64,000 nt of DNA from Aquincola tertiaricarbonis (GCF_023573145.1 NZ_CP097635.1:186001-250000); one strand, 5' to 3'. Shown: positions 8,274-16,829, counted from the first letter of the stretch. Notes: generated by a model not told the origin, from the sequence alone. Program-made: numbers and translations.

Positions 8274-8945
8274 ATGTCTGGAGCATTGAAGAGCGTGTTT
8301 GGTGGCGGCAACATCTTCGGCTCGCTGCTAAGCCTGGCCAGCCTGGCCTTCCCGCCGCTGGCCATCGCCGGCTCGATGAGCAACCTGCTGACGCAGGCCA
8401 TCGGCACCGCGGTGAAGATGGCGGCCGACACGCTGATGAAGGAATTCGGCATGCCGAAGTTCGTGCGCGACATCGTCAACACGGTGGTCGACGGCGCGGT
8501 CTCGGGCAACACCACCGCCAGCGACCCGGACGTCGACAACTTCGTCGAGCAGCAGGCCGGCGCCGAGGTGCAGCAGTTCGCGCAGGAATCGGCCCAGGCC
8601 ATCGTGCAGCGTGCCATGGCCAAGATGCGCTCCGAAGGTCTGGAGAACAGCGACGAGACCCGCAGCAAGGCCCGCAGCGGCCGCGCCGGCTCGGGCAGCT
8701 GGCTGGAAGCCATCGCCGCCGCCATGGGCGAAGTGCTGGGCGAGAAGGCCTCGAAGATGGTTGAATTGTCGAACAAGATCGCTTCGACGGCCGGTGAAGA
8801 AGGCAAGTCGGCGGCCAAGGCCAACGCGGCGGCCACCACCGAGATGCAGGCCACCAGCCAGATGTTCTCGCTGATGCAGAGCGGCTTCTCCAACACCATC
8901 AAGGCGATCGGCGAAGGCCTGTCGCAGATGGCGCGCAAGGGCTGA
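8274..8945 (+). CDS. Putative type III-secreted protein with needle-like C-terminal domain
   Basis: This 223-aa protein has no signal peptide. Residues 10-50 are hydrophobic and Gly/Leu-rich, the middle is helical and acidic, and residues 141-223 (from GSWLEAIAAAMGEVLGEKAS to GEGLSQMARKG) resemble the 101-aa needle-like protein at 182-487. A good ribosome site (AGGAG at 8263-8267) lies 6 nt before the ATG, and regulatory box D lies 114 nt upstream. A hydrophobic segment plus a needle-like tail would suit a translocator, tip or filament component exported by the adjacent machine. I do not recognise a named family; function is inferred from homology within the window and position. Confidence 0.6.
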   Translation: MSGALKSVFGGGNIFGSLLSLASLAFPPLAIAGSMSNLLTQAIGTAVKMAADTLMKEFGMPKFVRDIVNTVVDGAVSGNTTASDPDVDNFVEQQAGAEVQQFAQESAQAIVQRAMAKMRSEGLENSDETRSKARSGRAGSGSWLEAIAAAMGEVLGEKASKMVELSNKIASTAGEEGKSAAKANAAATTEMQATSQMFSLMQSGFSNTIKAIGEGLSQMARKG

Positions 8946-8960
8946 TCAGCAGCGCTTGCA

Positions 8961-8994
8961 GCCGCGGGGCCCTTCGGGGCCCTTTCGGCGTTTT
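8961..8994 (+). terminator. Probable Rho-independent terminator
   Basis: A GC-rich stem-loop follows the stop of the 223-aa gene: GCCG pairs with CGGC and the inner GGGCCC blocks pair around TTC, followed by GTTTT. It lies between the stop at 8945 and the next gene's ribosome site at 9016, which suggests separate transcription of the two genes. Confidence 0.55.
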
Positions 8995-9030
8995 CCGTAG
9001 ATGCAAGTCAACATGAAGGAGTGCAACAAC

Positions 9031-9846
9031 ATGATTCGAAAGCGCATGCGACGGCTGGCCACCGGCCTGCTGGTCACGGGCCTGCTCACCGGCTCTGGCG
9101 CGTGGGCGCAGAACGCCTTCATGATGGACGGCGGCGCCTTCACCAACGCGATGATGCAACCCCAGATCTACGACGGCCTGCGGCGCAACATGGAACTGGC
9201 ACGCGGCAAAGACTGGGGCAAGGAGCCGCCCGCGCGGCGCCTGGCCAGCGGCTTTGCGAGCGGCGACTTCGACCCGCAGGGCATGGACCGTGGCCGCAGC
9301 AACGCCAGCGGCACATCGGTTTCGCGCACCAACACCAGCACCATCGTCAAGCCCGTGAGCGCCAGCCGCATGCCGGCCATGCTGGCCCAGGCCTACCCCG
9401 AAGCCGCCCGCCCGCAGGCCGAGCGCAACTTCAAGCAGCTGCTGGCTGGCTACCATCAGATCGAGCAGCGCTTCGGCGTGCCGCGTTACGACGTCGCCGG
9501 CGCCGTCGCCGCGCTCCTGGTGGGCAGCTGGATGGCGTACCACCAGAGCGATTTCCCGGATGAGCACTTTGCACCGCTGGTGCAGCAGATGCGCGGCATC
9601 ATCCGCCGCAATCCCGACTTCGCCGCCGCCGATGCGCAGCAGAAGCAGGAGATGTACGAGCAGCTGGCCATCCTGGGCATGCTGACGGCCACCACGCAGA
9701 TGGCGCTGAAGGAGAACCCCGACGCACCGAACGCTGAGCGCGCGCAGGCCAATCTCAGCAAGGCCGGCAAGGGCTACCTGGAGGAGTTCCTGAAGACCGA
9801 TGCTTCGCGGGTGCAGTTCACCGCGCGGGGGCTGGAGTTGCGCTGA
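9031..9846 (+). CDS. Secreted protein of unknown function (DUF6683-like)
   Basis: This 271-aa protein has a clear Sec signal peptide (MIRKRMRRLATGLLVTGLLT, cleavage after GAWA). The mature part is Ala/Met-rich in its first third and helical later (YHQIEQRFGVPRYDVAGAVA, LLVGSWMAYHQSDFPDEHF). It resembles proteins I remember as DUF6683, without a known function. The start at 9031 is favoured over ATGs at 9001 and 9013 because AAGGAG at 9016-9021 lies 9 nt before it and the signal peptide then starts directly. It follows the 223-aa type III-linked gene but is separated by a likely terminator. Confidence 0.6.
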   Translation: MIRKRMRRLATGLLVTGLLTGSGAWAQNAFMMDGGAFTNAMMQPQIYDGLRRNMELARGKDWGKEPPARRLASGFASGDFDPQGMDRGRSNASGTSVSRTNTSTIVKPVSASRMPAMLAQAYPEAARPQAERNFKQLLAGYHQIEQRFGVPRYDVAGAVAALLVGSWMAYHQSDFPDEHFAPLVQQMRGIIRRNPDFAAADAQQKQEMYEQLAILGMLTATTQMALKENPDAPNAERAQANLSKAGKGYLEEFLKTDASRVQFTARGLELR

Positions 9847-9973
9847 TTCGCTGCTGGCAATTCCCGAGCGGGTGGCCGCGGCGGGCATGGAGCCGATGTC
9901 GATGCAGGAGATCAACGCAGAAGTGGGGGCGGCGCGCGCAGAACGGCGGCACCGTGCGGGCGGTTCCTGCTGA
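9845..9973 (+). pseudogene. Remnant of a small antitoxin-like gene
   Basis: A frame without an upstream start codon encodes DSLLAIPERVAAAGMEPMSM followed by QEINAEVGAARAERRHRAGG and a TGA at 9971. The sequence has the look of the C-terminal part of small antitoxin proteins that pair with PIN or RelE-like toxins. No ribosome site or start fits, and the frame begins inside the end of the preceding gene. The following 115 bp to 10090 show nothing I recognise. It is best read as debris of a toxin-antitoxin region. Confidence 0.35.
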
Positions 9974-10090
9974 AACTCCACAATCCCGCCAAGCCAGGGG
10001 CCGTCGCCCTCGCCAACGCCCCTGCCGTCAACACCGTGGCCACCACCGCTACCGCCACCGCGATGATCGTGCTCAGCTCAGAATACCCTG

Positions 10091-10315
10091 GTGGAGGACC
10101 CTGAGTGCGGAGACCTCATCAAGGGCGGCGGCGGCATCCGCAAGGTGCGCCACGCGGTGCAGGGCCGAGGCAAGAGCGGCGGCGTGCGGGCCATCTACTA
10201 CTGGGTCAAGGACCGGTACCAGATCTACATGCTGGTGGTGTATCCGAAGTCCAAGAAGGATGATCTGAGCGACCAGGAGACGGCCATCCTGCGGGAACTG
10301 GTCAAGGAGCTGTGA
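10091..10315 (+). pseudogene. HigB/RelE-like toxin, N-terminally truncated
   Basis: The frame encodes the C-terminal two thirds of a HigB-2-like mRNA interferase: EDPECGDLIKGGGGIRKVRH, GRGKSGGVRAIYYWVKD, and IYMLVVYPKSKKDDLS. Complete family members are about 100-110 aa and carry another 25-30 residues before this point. Here the frame is closed by a TGA at 10064-10066, and only a GTG at 10091 could start it, giving 74 aa. The active-site region appears largely present, but loss of the first strand and helix probably inactivates it. The antitoxin gene follows 2 nt later. Confidence 0.6.
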
Positions 10316-10317
10316 GC

Positions 10318-10608
10318 ATGGACAAGACGTTGTTTGAAGAGCTGGTGGGCAGCCTGAAGGAGGCCCAGGCCATCGCGAAGGGCCAAGCAAAGCCCTCGCG
10401 GCGGTATGAGCTGAGTGCTCCGGACGCCAAGGCCGTGCGGGAGCGCACCGGGCTGTCGCAAAGCGAGTTCGCCAAGCTCATGCGGGTGAGCGTGAGGACG
10501 CTGCAGAACTGGGAGCAGCACCGGCGCCACCCCACGGGCCCTGCCGCGGCGCTGCTCAAGATCGTGTCCACGGCGCCGGAAGTGGCGCTCAAGTCGCTGC
10601 ACGGCTGA
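10318..10608 (+). CDS. HigA/XRE-family antitoxin (helix-turn-helix)
   Basis: This 96-aa protein has a short N-terminal helix region and a helix-turn-helix of the Cro/C1 type at about residues 38-90 (RERTGLSQSEFAKLMRVSVR, TLQNWEQHRRHPTGPAAALL). In HigBA loci such proteins neutralise the toxin and repress the operon. ATG at 10318 is preferred because AAGGAG at 10304-10309 is 8 nt upstream; a GTG at 10312 is too close. The toxin partner is truncated, so the antitoxin may be an orphan retained as a regulator or as anti-addiction. Confidence 0.8.
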   Translation: MDKTLFEELVGSLKEAQAIAKGQAKPSRRYELSAPDAKAVRERTGLSQSEFAKLMRVSVRTLQNWEQHRRHPTGPAAALLKIVSTAPEVALKSLHG

Positions 10609-10622
10609 GCTCGTGACCGCGT

Positions 10623-12011
10623 TCAACCAGCCGCGCTGAACCTCACCACCACCGCCAACCCCCGCCCACCCGGCCCGTCGTGCAGGCTCACGGTGGCGCC
10701 GACGCGGGCCGCGAATTCGCGCACGATGGGCAGGCCCAGGCCGCTGCCGGCGGAGTCGGCATCGCGCAGGCGGTAAAAGCGCTGGAACACCCGCTCGCGC
10801 TCCTCGGGCGGAATGCCCGGGCCGTTGTCTTCCACCCGCAGCAGCACCTCGCCCGCCGCCACTTCCACCCGCGCGGTGACGATGCCGCCGGGCGGCGTGT
10901 AGCGCAGCGCGTTGTCCACCAGGTTGGTGGCGATCTCGCGCAGCGCCAGCGGCGTGGCCGCCACCCAGGCCGGGCCCGGCGGCTCCTGCTCGAAGCCCAG
11001 GTCGATGTGCCGCGCCTCGGCCTGGCCGGCCAGCTGTTCCAGCACCTGCTGCAGCACCGGCACCAGGTCGGTGGCGGCAGGCGCCTCGGCACCCTCGCCT
11101 GCTTCGGCCTGCGCTTCGGCGGCGCTCAGCATCAGCATCTGGTTCACCAGCCGGCCCGAATGGGCCACCGTGCCGCGGATGGCTTCCAGCGATTCCTGCC
11201 GCTGTGCGCCATCGGCACGCAGCGCATAGTTGACCTGGGTGGTGAGCACCGTCAGCGGCGTGCGCAGCTGGTGGGCCGCGTTCTGCAGGAAGCTGCGCTG
11301 CGCACCGGCGTACTGGTCCAGCCGGCGCGCATAGTCGTTGATGGCGGCCACCAGCGGCTGCAGCTCGGCGGGCTGGGCCGGCACCGCCAGCGGCTGCAGC
11401 GAGCCTGCCTCGCGCGCCAGCACCGCGTCGCGCAGCGCCAGCAGCGGCCGCAGCACACGCCGCAGGCCCAGCAGCACCAGCCCCGCCACCAGCGCCAGCA
11501 GCAACGCCTGCTGGCCCATGCTGCGCGCCCACAGGCTGCGCGCCAGCGCGGCATGGCCGTTCATCGTCTGCGCCACCGCCACCGTCACCGGCTCCAGCCC
11601 CTGCTCGCCGGGCACCGGCTGCAGGTACGCCACGGCGCGCACCGGCTGTCCGCGCACCTGGGTGCTGAAGAAGTGCGGCAGCTCCGGCTGCAGCGGCCCG
11701 GCGGGCAGCGCCAGCTCGGCATAGCCGGTGGCGATGCGGCCCGCCGCGGTGGTGACGCGGTAGTACACGCGGTCGGCCTCACCGGCCTCGAACAGCTCCA
11801 GCGCGGCCGGCGGCACCTGGCTGGGCAGCGCGCCGTCCTGAAACTGCAGCTGCTCGGCCACGATGCGGGCCGCGCCCAGCAGCAAGCGGTCCTGCATCAG
11901 GCTGGCGGTGCTGGTGGCGTCGCGCCAGCTGATCCAGCCGTCCACCGCCACCGCGCCCAGCAGGGGCAGCATCACCCCGGCCAGCAGACGGGTGCGCAGG
12001 CTCCTAACCAC
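10623..12011 (-). CDS. TctE-like sensor histidine kinase
   Basis: This is a 462-aa membrane kinase. The order is an N-terminal transmembrane helix (MLPLLGAVAVDGWI), a periplasmic 2CSK_N-type sensor region, a second helix (ALLLALVAGLVLLGL), a HAMP-like stretch, a HisKA domain with the phospho-His in AAHQLRTPLT, and a HATPase domain (NLVDNALRYTPPGG, VEDNGPGIP, GSGLGLPIV). The start is a GTG at 12011, overlapping the response-regulator stop by 8 nt; the longer upstream frame is a shadow. It belongs with the regulator and binding protein on the same strand and faces a divergent citrate-type symporter, as in TctDE/BctDE systems for tricarboxylate uptake. Confidence 0.88.
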   Translation of the reverse strand: MVRSLRTRLLAGVMLPLLGAVAVDGWISWRDATSTASLMQDRLLLGAARIVAEQLQFQDGALPSQVPPAALELFEAGEADRVYYRVTTAAGRIATGYAELALPAGPLQPELPHFFSTQVRGQPVRAVAYLQPVPGEQGLEPVTVAVAQTMNGHAALARSLWARSMGQQALLLALVAGLVLLGLRRVLRPLLALRDAVLAREAGSLQPLAVPAQPAELQPLVAAINDYARRLDQYAGAQRSFLQNAAHQLRTPLTVLTTQVNYALRADGAQRQESLEAIRGTVAHSGRLVNQMLMLSAAEAQAEAGEGAEAPAATDLVPVLQQVLEQLAGQAEARHIDLGFEQEPPGPAWVAATPLALREIATNLVDNALRYTPPGGIVTARVEVAAGEVLLRVEDNGPGIPPEERERVFQRFYRLRDADSAGSGLGLPIVREFAARVGATVSLHDGPGGRGLAVVVRFSAAG

Positions 12012-12678
12012 GGTGCACGCGCCGCAGCACGTAGCCCAGCCCACGCAGCGTGACGATGGCCGCATCGCTGCCTTCGAGCTTCTTGCGCAGCCGGTGCACG
12101 TAGATCTCGATGGCATCGACCGACAAGGTCTCGTCCAGTGAATACAGGCTTTGCGCGAGTGCGCTCTTCGAGACGGTGGTGCCCAGCTTCAGCGCCAGCA
12201 GCTCCAGCACCGCGCGCTCACGCGGGGTCAGCGGCAGCGGCTGGCCGCGCAGCGTGAACTCGTGGCTGTTGCTGTCGTACACCAGGTCGCCGCACTCCAC
12301 CAACGGCTGCGCCAGCTGCGACGAGCGGCGCAGCAGCACGCGGATGCGGGCCTCCAGCTCCTCCACCTCGAAGGGCTTGGCCACGTAGTCGTCGGCGCCG
12401 TGGTCCAGCTCGCTGACGCGGCTTTGCGTGGTGTTGTTGGCGGTGAGCACCAGCACCGGCGTGCTGTTGTGGCGCGCCCGCAGGCGGCGCAGCACCTCCT
12501 GGCCGTCCATCTTGGGCAGCGTCAGGTCCAGGATCACCAGGTCGAAGCGCTCCGAGTGCAGCAGGAAGTCGGCATCGGCGCCGTTGCCCACCCAGTCCAC
12601 GGTGTAGTTCTGGCGGCGCAGCGTGCGGCCCAGCCAGTCGGCCAGTTCCTGGTTGTCCTCCACGAGCAGGATGCGCAT
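12004..12678 (-). CDS. TctD-like OmpR-family response regulator
   Basis: This 224-aa protein has a receiver domain (acidic pocket VEDN, phospho-Asp at residue 51 in VILDLTLPKMDG, Lys in VAKPFE) and a C-terminal winged-helix DNA-binding domain (ALAQSLYSLDETLSVDAIEI, VHRLRKKLEG, LRGLGYVLRR). It is expected to be phosphorylated by the kinase encoded downstream and to control the divergent transporter gene. It starts 15 nt after the stop of the binding-protein gene. The family fit and the arrangement with the kinase are textbook, so only the target genes are inferred. Confidence 0.93.
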   Translation of the reverse strand: MRILLVEDNQELADWLGRTLRRQNYTVDWVGNGADADFLLHSERFDLVILDLTLPKMDGQEVLRRLRARHNSTPVLVLTANNTTQSRVSELDHGADDYVAKPFEVEELEARIRVLLRRSSQLAQPLVECGDLVYDSNSHEFTLRGQPLPLTPRERAVLELLALKLGTTVSKSALAQSLYSLDETLSVDAIEIYVHRLRKKLEGSDAAIVTLRGLGYVLRRVHRG

Positions 12679-12693
12679 GCGGCCCGCCCTGCC

Positions 12694-13707
12694 TCAGCGC
12701 GCCGCCCGCGCAAAGGCGTCGGTGTAGGTGCGTTCCAGGTCGATCACCCGGCCCTGCAGGCCGCGCTGGGTGGCCTGCATCACGCGCAGCACGGTCTCGG
12801 GGCCACCGGCCGGCATCACGCCATCGGGCGTGAACATCGGCAGGCTGGCCTGCAGCGCGGCCACGTAGGCGGCGCGGTCGCCCTGAAGGTACTCCGGCGG
12901 CAGCTGGTCGGCGATCTGCCCGGCGCTGTGGCCGGCGATGTAGCGCAGCGCCTGCACCAGGGCATTGACCACGCGCTGCAGCTCGTCGGCATGACCGGCG
13001 GCCCAGCGGGTGGACACGTACAGGCTGGCGCCCGGGTAGGGCCCGCCCAGCAGTTGCCGGGTGGCGGCCGGCGTGCGCAGGTCGGCCAGCAGCTGCGCCT
13101 GGCCGCTGCGCAACAGGCGGGTGACGGTCGGCTCACTGGTGGTGCCGGCGTCGATGCGGCCCTGCTGCAGCGCGGTGGCAAAGCTGTCGCCCGAGCCCAC
13201 GGCCACGAAGTGCAGCGCGGCCGGCTTGAGGCCCTGCTGCGCAGCCAGGTACTGCGTCAGCCCCTGGGTGGAAGCGCCCAGGCCGGTGACGCCCAAGGTG
13301 CGGCCTTCCAGCGCGGACAGGCTGCGCAGGCCCTCGGCACGGGCCGCGGCCACCAGCAGCGCCTCGCCGGGCGCCTGGCCCAGCTGCACCACCGCCTGCA
13401 CGAACTTGCCCTTGGCCTGCAGCGCGATGGTGTGGTCGTAGAAGCCCACCACGCCCTGCACCGCGCCGGTCAGCAGCTGGTCTTCCGCATGCACGCCGGA
13501 GCTTTCACTCAGCAGCTCCACCTGCAGGCCCTGGGCGGCAAAGTAGCCCAGGCGCTCGGCCAGCACCGCGGGCAGGTAGATCTGCTTGTCGATGCCTGCC
13601 ACCATCAGCCGCAAAGGGGCGGCCATGCTGGCCTTGCTGACCGTGGCCAGGCCGGCCAGCAGCGCCAGGCCCAGGGCCAGGCGGCATAGCAGGGTCGGCC
13701 AGTTCAT
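12694..13707 (-). CDS. Periplasmic NMT1/SsuA-type binding protein, probably a sensory partner
   Basis: This 337-aa protein has a Sec signal peptide (about residues 1-29) and an NMT1/THI5-like solute-binding fold: LRLMVAGIDKQIYLPAVLAE, GYFAAQGLQVELLSESSG, and GRTLGVTGLGASTQGLTQ. Relatives deliver taurine, nitrate or pyrimidine precursors to ABC permeases, but no permease or ATPase gene is near. Instead it is first in an operon with a TctDE-like kinase pair. In Bordetella a Bug-type binding protein signals to such a kinase, so a sensing role is a fair inference here. The ligand is unknown. Confidence 0.8.
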   Translation of the reverse strand: MNWPTLLCRLALGLALLAGLATVSKASMAAPLRLMVAGIDKQIYLPAVLAERLGYFAAQGLQVELLSESSGVHAEDQLLTGAVQGVVGFYDHTIALQAKGKFVQAVVQLGQAPGEALLVAAARAEGLRSLSALEGRTLGVTGLGASTQGLTQYLAAQQGLKPAALHFVAVGSGDSFATALQQGRIDAGTTSEPTVTRLLRSGQAQLLADLRTPAATRQLLGGPYPGASLYVSTRWAAGHADELQRVVNALVQALRYIAGHSAGQIADQLPPEYLQGDRAAYVAALQASLPMFTPDGVMPAGGPETVLRVMQATQRGLQGRVIDLERTYTDAFARAAR

Positions 13708-13896
13708 CGCTTGTCCTTCTGAAAACGGGGCCCGCGGCGGCGGCGGGGCCTGCTGCAGGGGTGGGCGCCGATGTTACGGGGCGGCCATCGGCGCCCGGCG
13801 GTCGAGGGTTTTCCCCGAGGGCCACCGAAAGCAGACCGAAAGCCGGCTGTAGGGAACATGCGGCCAGCCATTGCCCGAAGACCGACAAGGAGACCC

Positions 13897-15249
13897 ATGA
13901 AGACCACCGCCACCCTGGCCGCGCCCACCGAGCGGCCCGCAACGGCCCGCCGCCGCTTCTGGCCCGAGGGCTGGTGGCGGTTGATGGACATCCGCATCGG
14001 CATCATCCCGCTGCCCATCTACGTGGTGGCCGGCGCGCTGATCGCTGGCCTGCTGGCCACCGGCAAGCTGCCCAACGAGATCTCGGTGGCCATCGTGGTG
14101 TTCGCCTTCTTCGGCTTCACGCTGGCCGAGATCGGCAAGCGGCTGCCGCTGGTGCGCCACATCGGCGCGGCGGCCATCTTCGCCACCTTCGTGCCCTCGG
14201 CCCTGGTGTACTACAAGGTGCTGCCCGAGCCCATCGTGAAGATGACGACCGACTTCACCAAGGCGTCCAACTTCCTGTACCTGTTCATCGCTTCCATCAT
14301 CGTGGGCAGCATCCTGAGCATGGACCGCACGGTGCTGGTCAAGGGCTTTCTGAAGATCTTCGTGCCGCTGGCCGCAGGCACGGTGGCGGCCGGCGCGGTG
14401 GGCACCGCGGTAGGCACGCTGCTGGGCCTGGGTGCGTACCACAGCTTCTTCTTCATCGTGGTGCCCATCATGGCCGGTGGCGTGGGCGAAGGCGCCATTC
14501 CGCTGTCCATCGGCTATGCCGAGATCCTCCACCAGGACCAGGGCCAGCTGTTTGCCACCGTGCTGCCGCCGGTGATGCTGGGCAGCCTGACGGCCATCAT
14601 CCTGGCCGGCACGCTCAACTTCGTGGGCAAGCGCTACCCCCACCTCACCGGTGAAGGCCGGCTGCAGCCGGGCGAGCATGGCGAGATGCCCGCCGCGCGT
14701 GAGGCCGTGGGCAGCAGCGTCGACGTGAACCAGATCGCCGCGGCCGGCGTGACCGCGCTCACGCTGTACCTGCTGGGCATCCTGTGCCACCGCCTGTTCG
14801 GCCTGCCGGCGCCGGTGGCCATGCTGTTCCTGGCGGTGCTGGTCAAGCTGACACAGGCGGTCTCGCCCCAGCTGCAGGAAGGCGCCTTCGTGGTCTACAA
14901 GTTCTTCTCCACCGCCGTCACCTACCCGCTGCTGTTCGCCATCGGCGTCTCGCTCACGCCCTGGGACAAGCTGGTGGCCTCCTTCAACCTGCCTACGCTG
15001 CTGACCATCGTGGCCACCGTCTCCACCTTGATGGCCACCGGCGCGCTGGTGGGCCGCTGGCTGAAGATGTACCCGATCGAAGCCGCCATCGTGAACGCCT
15101 GCCACAGCGGCCAGGGCGGCACCGGCGACGTGGCCATCCTCACCGCCGCCAACCGCATGGCGCTGATGCCCTTCGCGCAACTGGCCACGCGCATCGGCGG
15201 CGCCATCACCGTGACCACGGTGCTGATCGTGCTGGCCCACCTGGGCTGA
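13897..15249 (+). CDS. 2-Hydroxycarboxylate (citrate/malate) symporter, CitS/CCS family
   Basis: This 450-aa integral membrane protein has about 11 helices and the two family loop motifs, GGVGEGAIPLSIGYAEIL and NACHSGQGGTGDVAILTAAN, which form the re-entrant loops of CitS-type transporters. Substrates in this family are citrate, malate or lactate, moved with sodium or protons. ATG at 13897 is preferred over the longer frame because AAGGAG at 13887-13892 precedes it and family proteins start near here. It is divergent from the binding protein/TctDE-like operon, which is its probable regulator; both promoters share the 13708-13896 region. Confidence 0.92.
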   Translation: MKTTATLAAPTERPATARRRFWPEGWWRLMDIRIGIIPLPIYVVAGALIAGLLATGKLPNEISVAIVVFAFFGFTLAEIGKRLPLVRHIGAAAIFATFVPSALVYYKVLPEPIVKMTTDFTKASNFLYLFIASIIVGSILSMDRTVLVKGFLKIFVPLAAGTVAAGAVGTAVGTLLGLGAYHSFFFIVVPIMAGGVGEGAIPLSIGYAEILHQDQGQLFATVLPPVMLGSLTAIILAGTLNFVGKRYPHLTGEGRLQPGEHGEMPAAREAVGSSVDVNQIAAAGVTALTLYLLGILCHRLFGLPAPVAMLFLAVLVKLTQAVSPQLQEGAFVVYKFFSTAVTYPLLFAIGVSLTPWDKLVASFNLPTLLTIVATVSTLMATGALVGRWLKMYPIEAAIVNACHSGQGGTGDVAILTAANRMALMPFAQLATRIGGAITVTTVLIVLAHLG

Positions 15250-15315
15250 CAGCCGCCGCGGCGCGCTTGCCGTTACCCTCCTTGTCCGCTCAAGGACGTG
15301 GAGGAGGTCGACACG

Positions 15316-16734
15316 ATGCGCTTGCGCCACACCAACGCCCTGCTGGCCGCCCCCCTGGCCGCTCTTGTGTGCGCGGCCACCGCCGGCCCCCTGCGAGCGC
15401 AGACGGCCGAGGCCGCGCCCACCGAGCTGCTGTGCGGTGCCCGCACCGGCGACATCACCGCCACGCTGCGGGTGGCCGCCACCACCGATGCCCTGGCCGC
15501 AACCGCGGTGGCGGTGGGCGAGCGCTTCGAGCTGCGCGCACTGGCGCTGGCCGACGCCGCCCAGCCCGGCCGCATCGCCCGCGTGGTGGTGACGGTGGTG
15601 GACACCGACGAACCCGCCCAGCCCTTCGTGCTGGCGCAGTCCCGCTGGTCGGCCAGCGGCCAGGCGGTGCTGGACGGCTCATCGGCCTGGTCGCCCAGCC
15701 TCTCGGGCTGGCAACGCAGCTATTCACCCGCGCTGGGCCGCGAACTGGCCTGGGGCTGCGCGCTGGCGCAGGCCGGCGCCCGGCCCGCCGGCTGGGAGCA
15801 GGTGGACGCGACGCTGGCACCCGACCTGCCGGCCGCGCCGCCCGGCCCGACCGCCACACCCACGGCGGCCCCCACGTCCCCGGAGACGCGCACCGTGCGC
15901 CTGGCCTGGATGGGCGACGTGATGCTGGCCGATGGGCCGGGCCGGCTCATCGCCCGCGGCATCGACCCCTTCGGCCAGGTGTCCGCGGCGCTGAAGCAGG
16001 CCGACCTGCGCATCGCCAACCTGGAATGCGTGGTGGCCGACAACGGCCGTGCGCTGCGCAAGCCCTGGACCTTCCGCGCCCACCCGCGCACGCTGCCGGT
16101 GCTGCAGCGCCATGTGGATGCGGTCTCGCTGGCCAACAACCATTCGGGCGACTTCGGCCCGCAGGCCTTTGCGCAGATGCTGGCGCGGTTGCAGCAGGCC
16201 GGGCTGCCCTACTTCGGCGGCGGCGAGAACCTGCGGCAGGCGCACCGGCCGCTGATCCTGCAGCGCAACGGCCTGCGCATCGCGCTGCTGGGCTACGACG
16301 AGATGTTCCCGCGCCAGTTCGAGGCCGGCGAGCAGCGCCCCGGCGTGGCCTGGGCCGAAGAAGAGCGCATGGTGGCCGGCGTGCGCGCCGCGCGGCAGAT
16401 GGCCGACGTGGTCATCCCCTACCTGCACTGGGGGCAGGAAGACAGCGCCAGCGCCCATGCCCGCCAGCGGGCGCTGGCGCGGCTGCTGATCGAGGCCGGT
16501 GCCGACGCGGTGGTGGGCACCCACCCGCACGTGCGGCAGGACACCGAGCTGATCAACGGCAAACCGGTGATCTACAGCCTGGGCAACTTCGTGTTCGACG
16601 GCTTCAGCGATGCCGACAACAACACCGGCAGCCTGCTGTGGATGACGGTGGGCGCCCGCGGCGTGATCGACTGGCAGCTGCAGCCGGTGTTCATCGACCG
16701 CGACGGGCGACCGCGCCTGGCGCAAGGGCGCTGA
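15316..16734 (+). CDS. CapA/PGA_cap-family metallophosphatase-like exported protein
   Basis: This 472-aa protein has a signal peptide (residues 1-28, ending GPLRA) and an N-terminal beta-rich domain (about 40-170). A CapA-type domain follows from about 195, with WMGDVMLADG, RIANLECVVADNG, SLANNHSGDFG, PYLHWGQED and VGTHPHVRQDTELINGKPVI. CapA relatives act in poly-gamma-glutamate or capsule synthesis and share a calcineurin-like metal-binding fold. The start follows GGAGGAGG with 7 nt spacing. The gene stands alone, without capB/capC partners, so its substrate is open. Its stop codon overlaps regulatory box A. Confidence 0.83.
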   Translation: MRLRHTNALLAAPLAALVCAATAGPLRAQTAEAAPTELLCGARTGDITATLRVAATTDALAATAVAVGERFELRALALADAAQPGRIARVVVTVVDTDEPAQPFVLAQSRWSASGQAVLDGSSAWSPSLSGWQRSYSPALGRELAWGCALAQAGARPAGWEQVDATLAPDLPAAPPGPTATPTAAPTSPETRTVRLAWMGDVMLADGPGRLIARGIDPFGQVSAALKQADLRIANLECVVADNGRALRKPWTFRAHPRTLPVLQRHVDAVSLANNHSGDFGPQAFAQMLARLQQAGLPYFGGGENLRQAHRPLILQRNGLRIALLGYDEMFPRQFEAGEQRPGVAWAEEERMVAGVRAARQMADVVIPYLHWGQEDSASAHARQRALARLLIEAGADAVVGTHPHVRQDTELINGKPVIYSLGNFVFDGFSDADNNTGSLLWMTVGARGVIDWQLQPVFIDRDGRPRLAQGR

Positions 16735-16753
16735 GCTAGGGCCCACCCCAGCT
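16734..16753 (+). promoter_or_regulatory. Inverted-repeat box, copy A, upstream of the nuclease toxin gene
   Basis: AGCTAGGGCCCACCCCAGCT has arms AGCTAGGG and CCCCAGCT that match in 7 of 8 positions when one is reversed. It starts at the CapA gene stop codon and ends 76 nt before the ATG at 16830. The same pattern precedes the genes at 8274, 19140 and 47784. A transcription-factor site is the simplest reading, but this is not shown. Confidence 0.55.
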
Positions 16754-16829
16754 CGGGCCCCCACCAACTCGCGGCGCCGGGGCTGCGTCGGCACAGTGGC
16801 CGACATCGCAGACCCTGTGAAGCCGCACC

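Noticed and set aside
12012..12116. Longer start for the TctE-like kinase
   Set aside because: The extra residues are a shadow of the response-regulator gene; the family N-terminus begins at the GTG at 12011.
13774..15330. 518-codon minus-strand frame opposite the citrate-type symporter
   Set aside because: No domain, His/Gly-rich composition, no ribosome site; the symporter motifs are on the plus strand.
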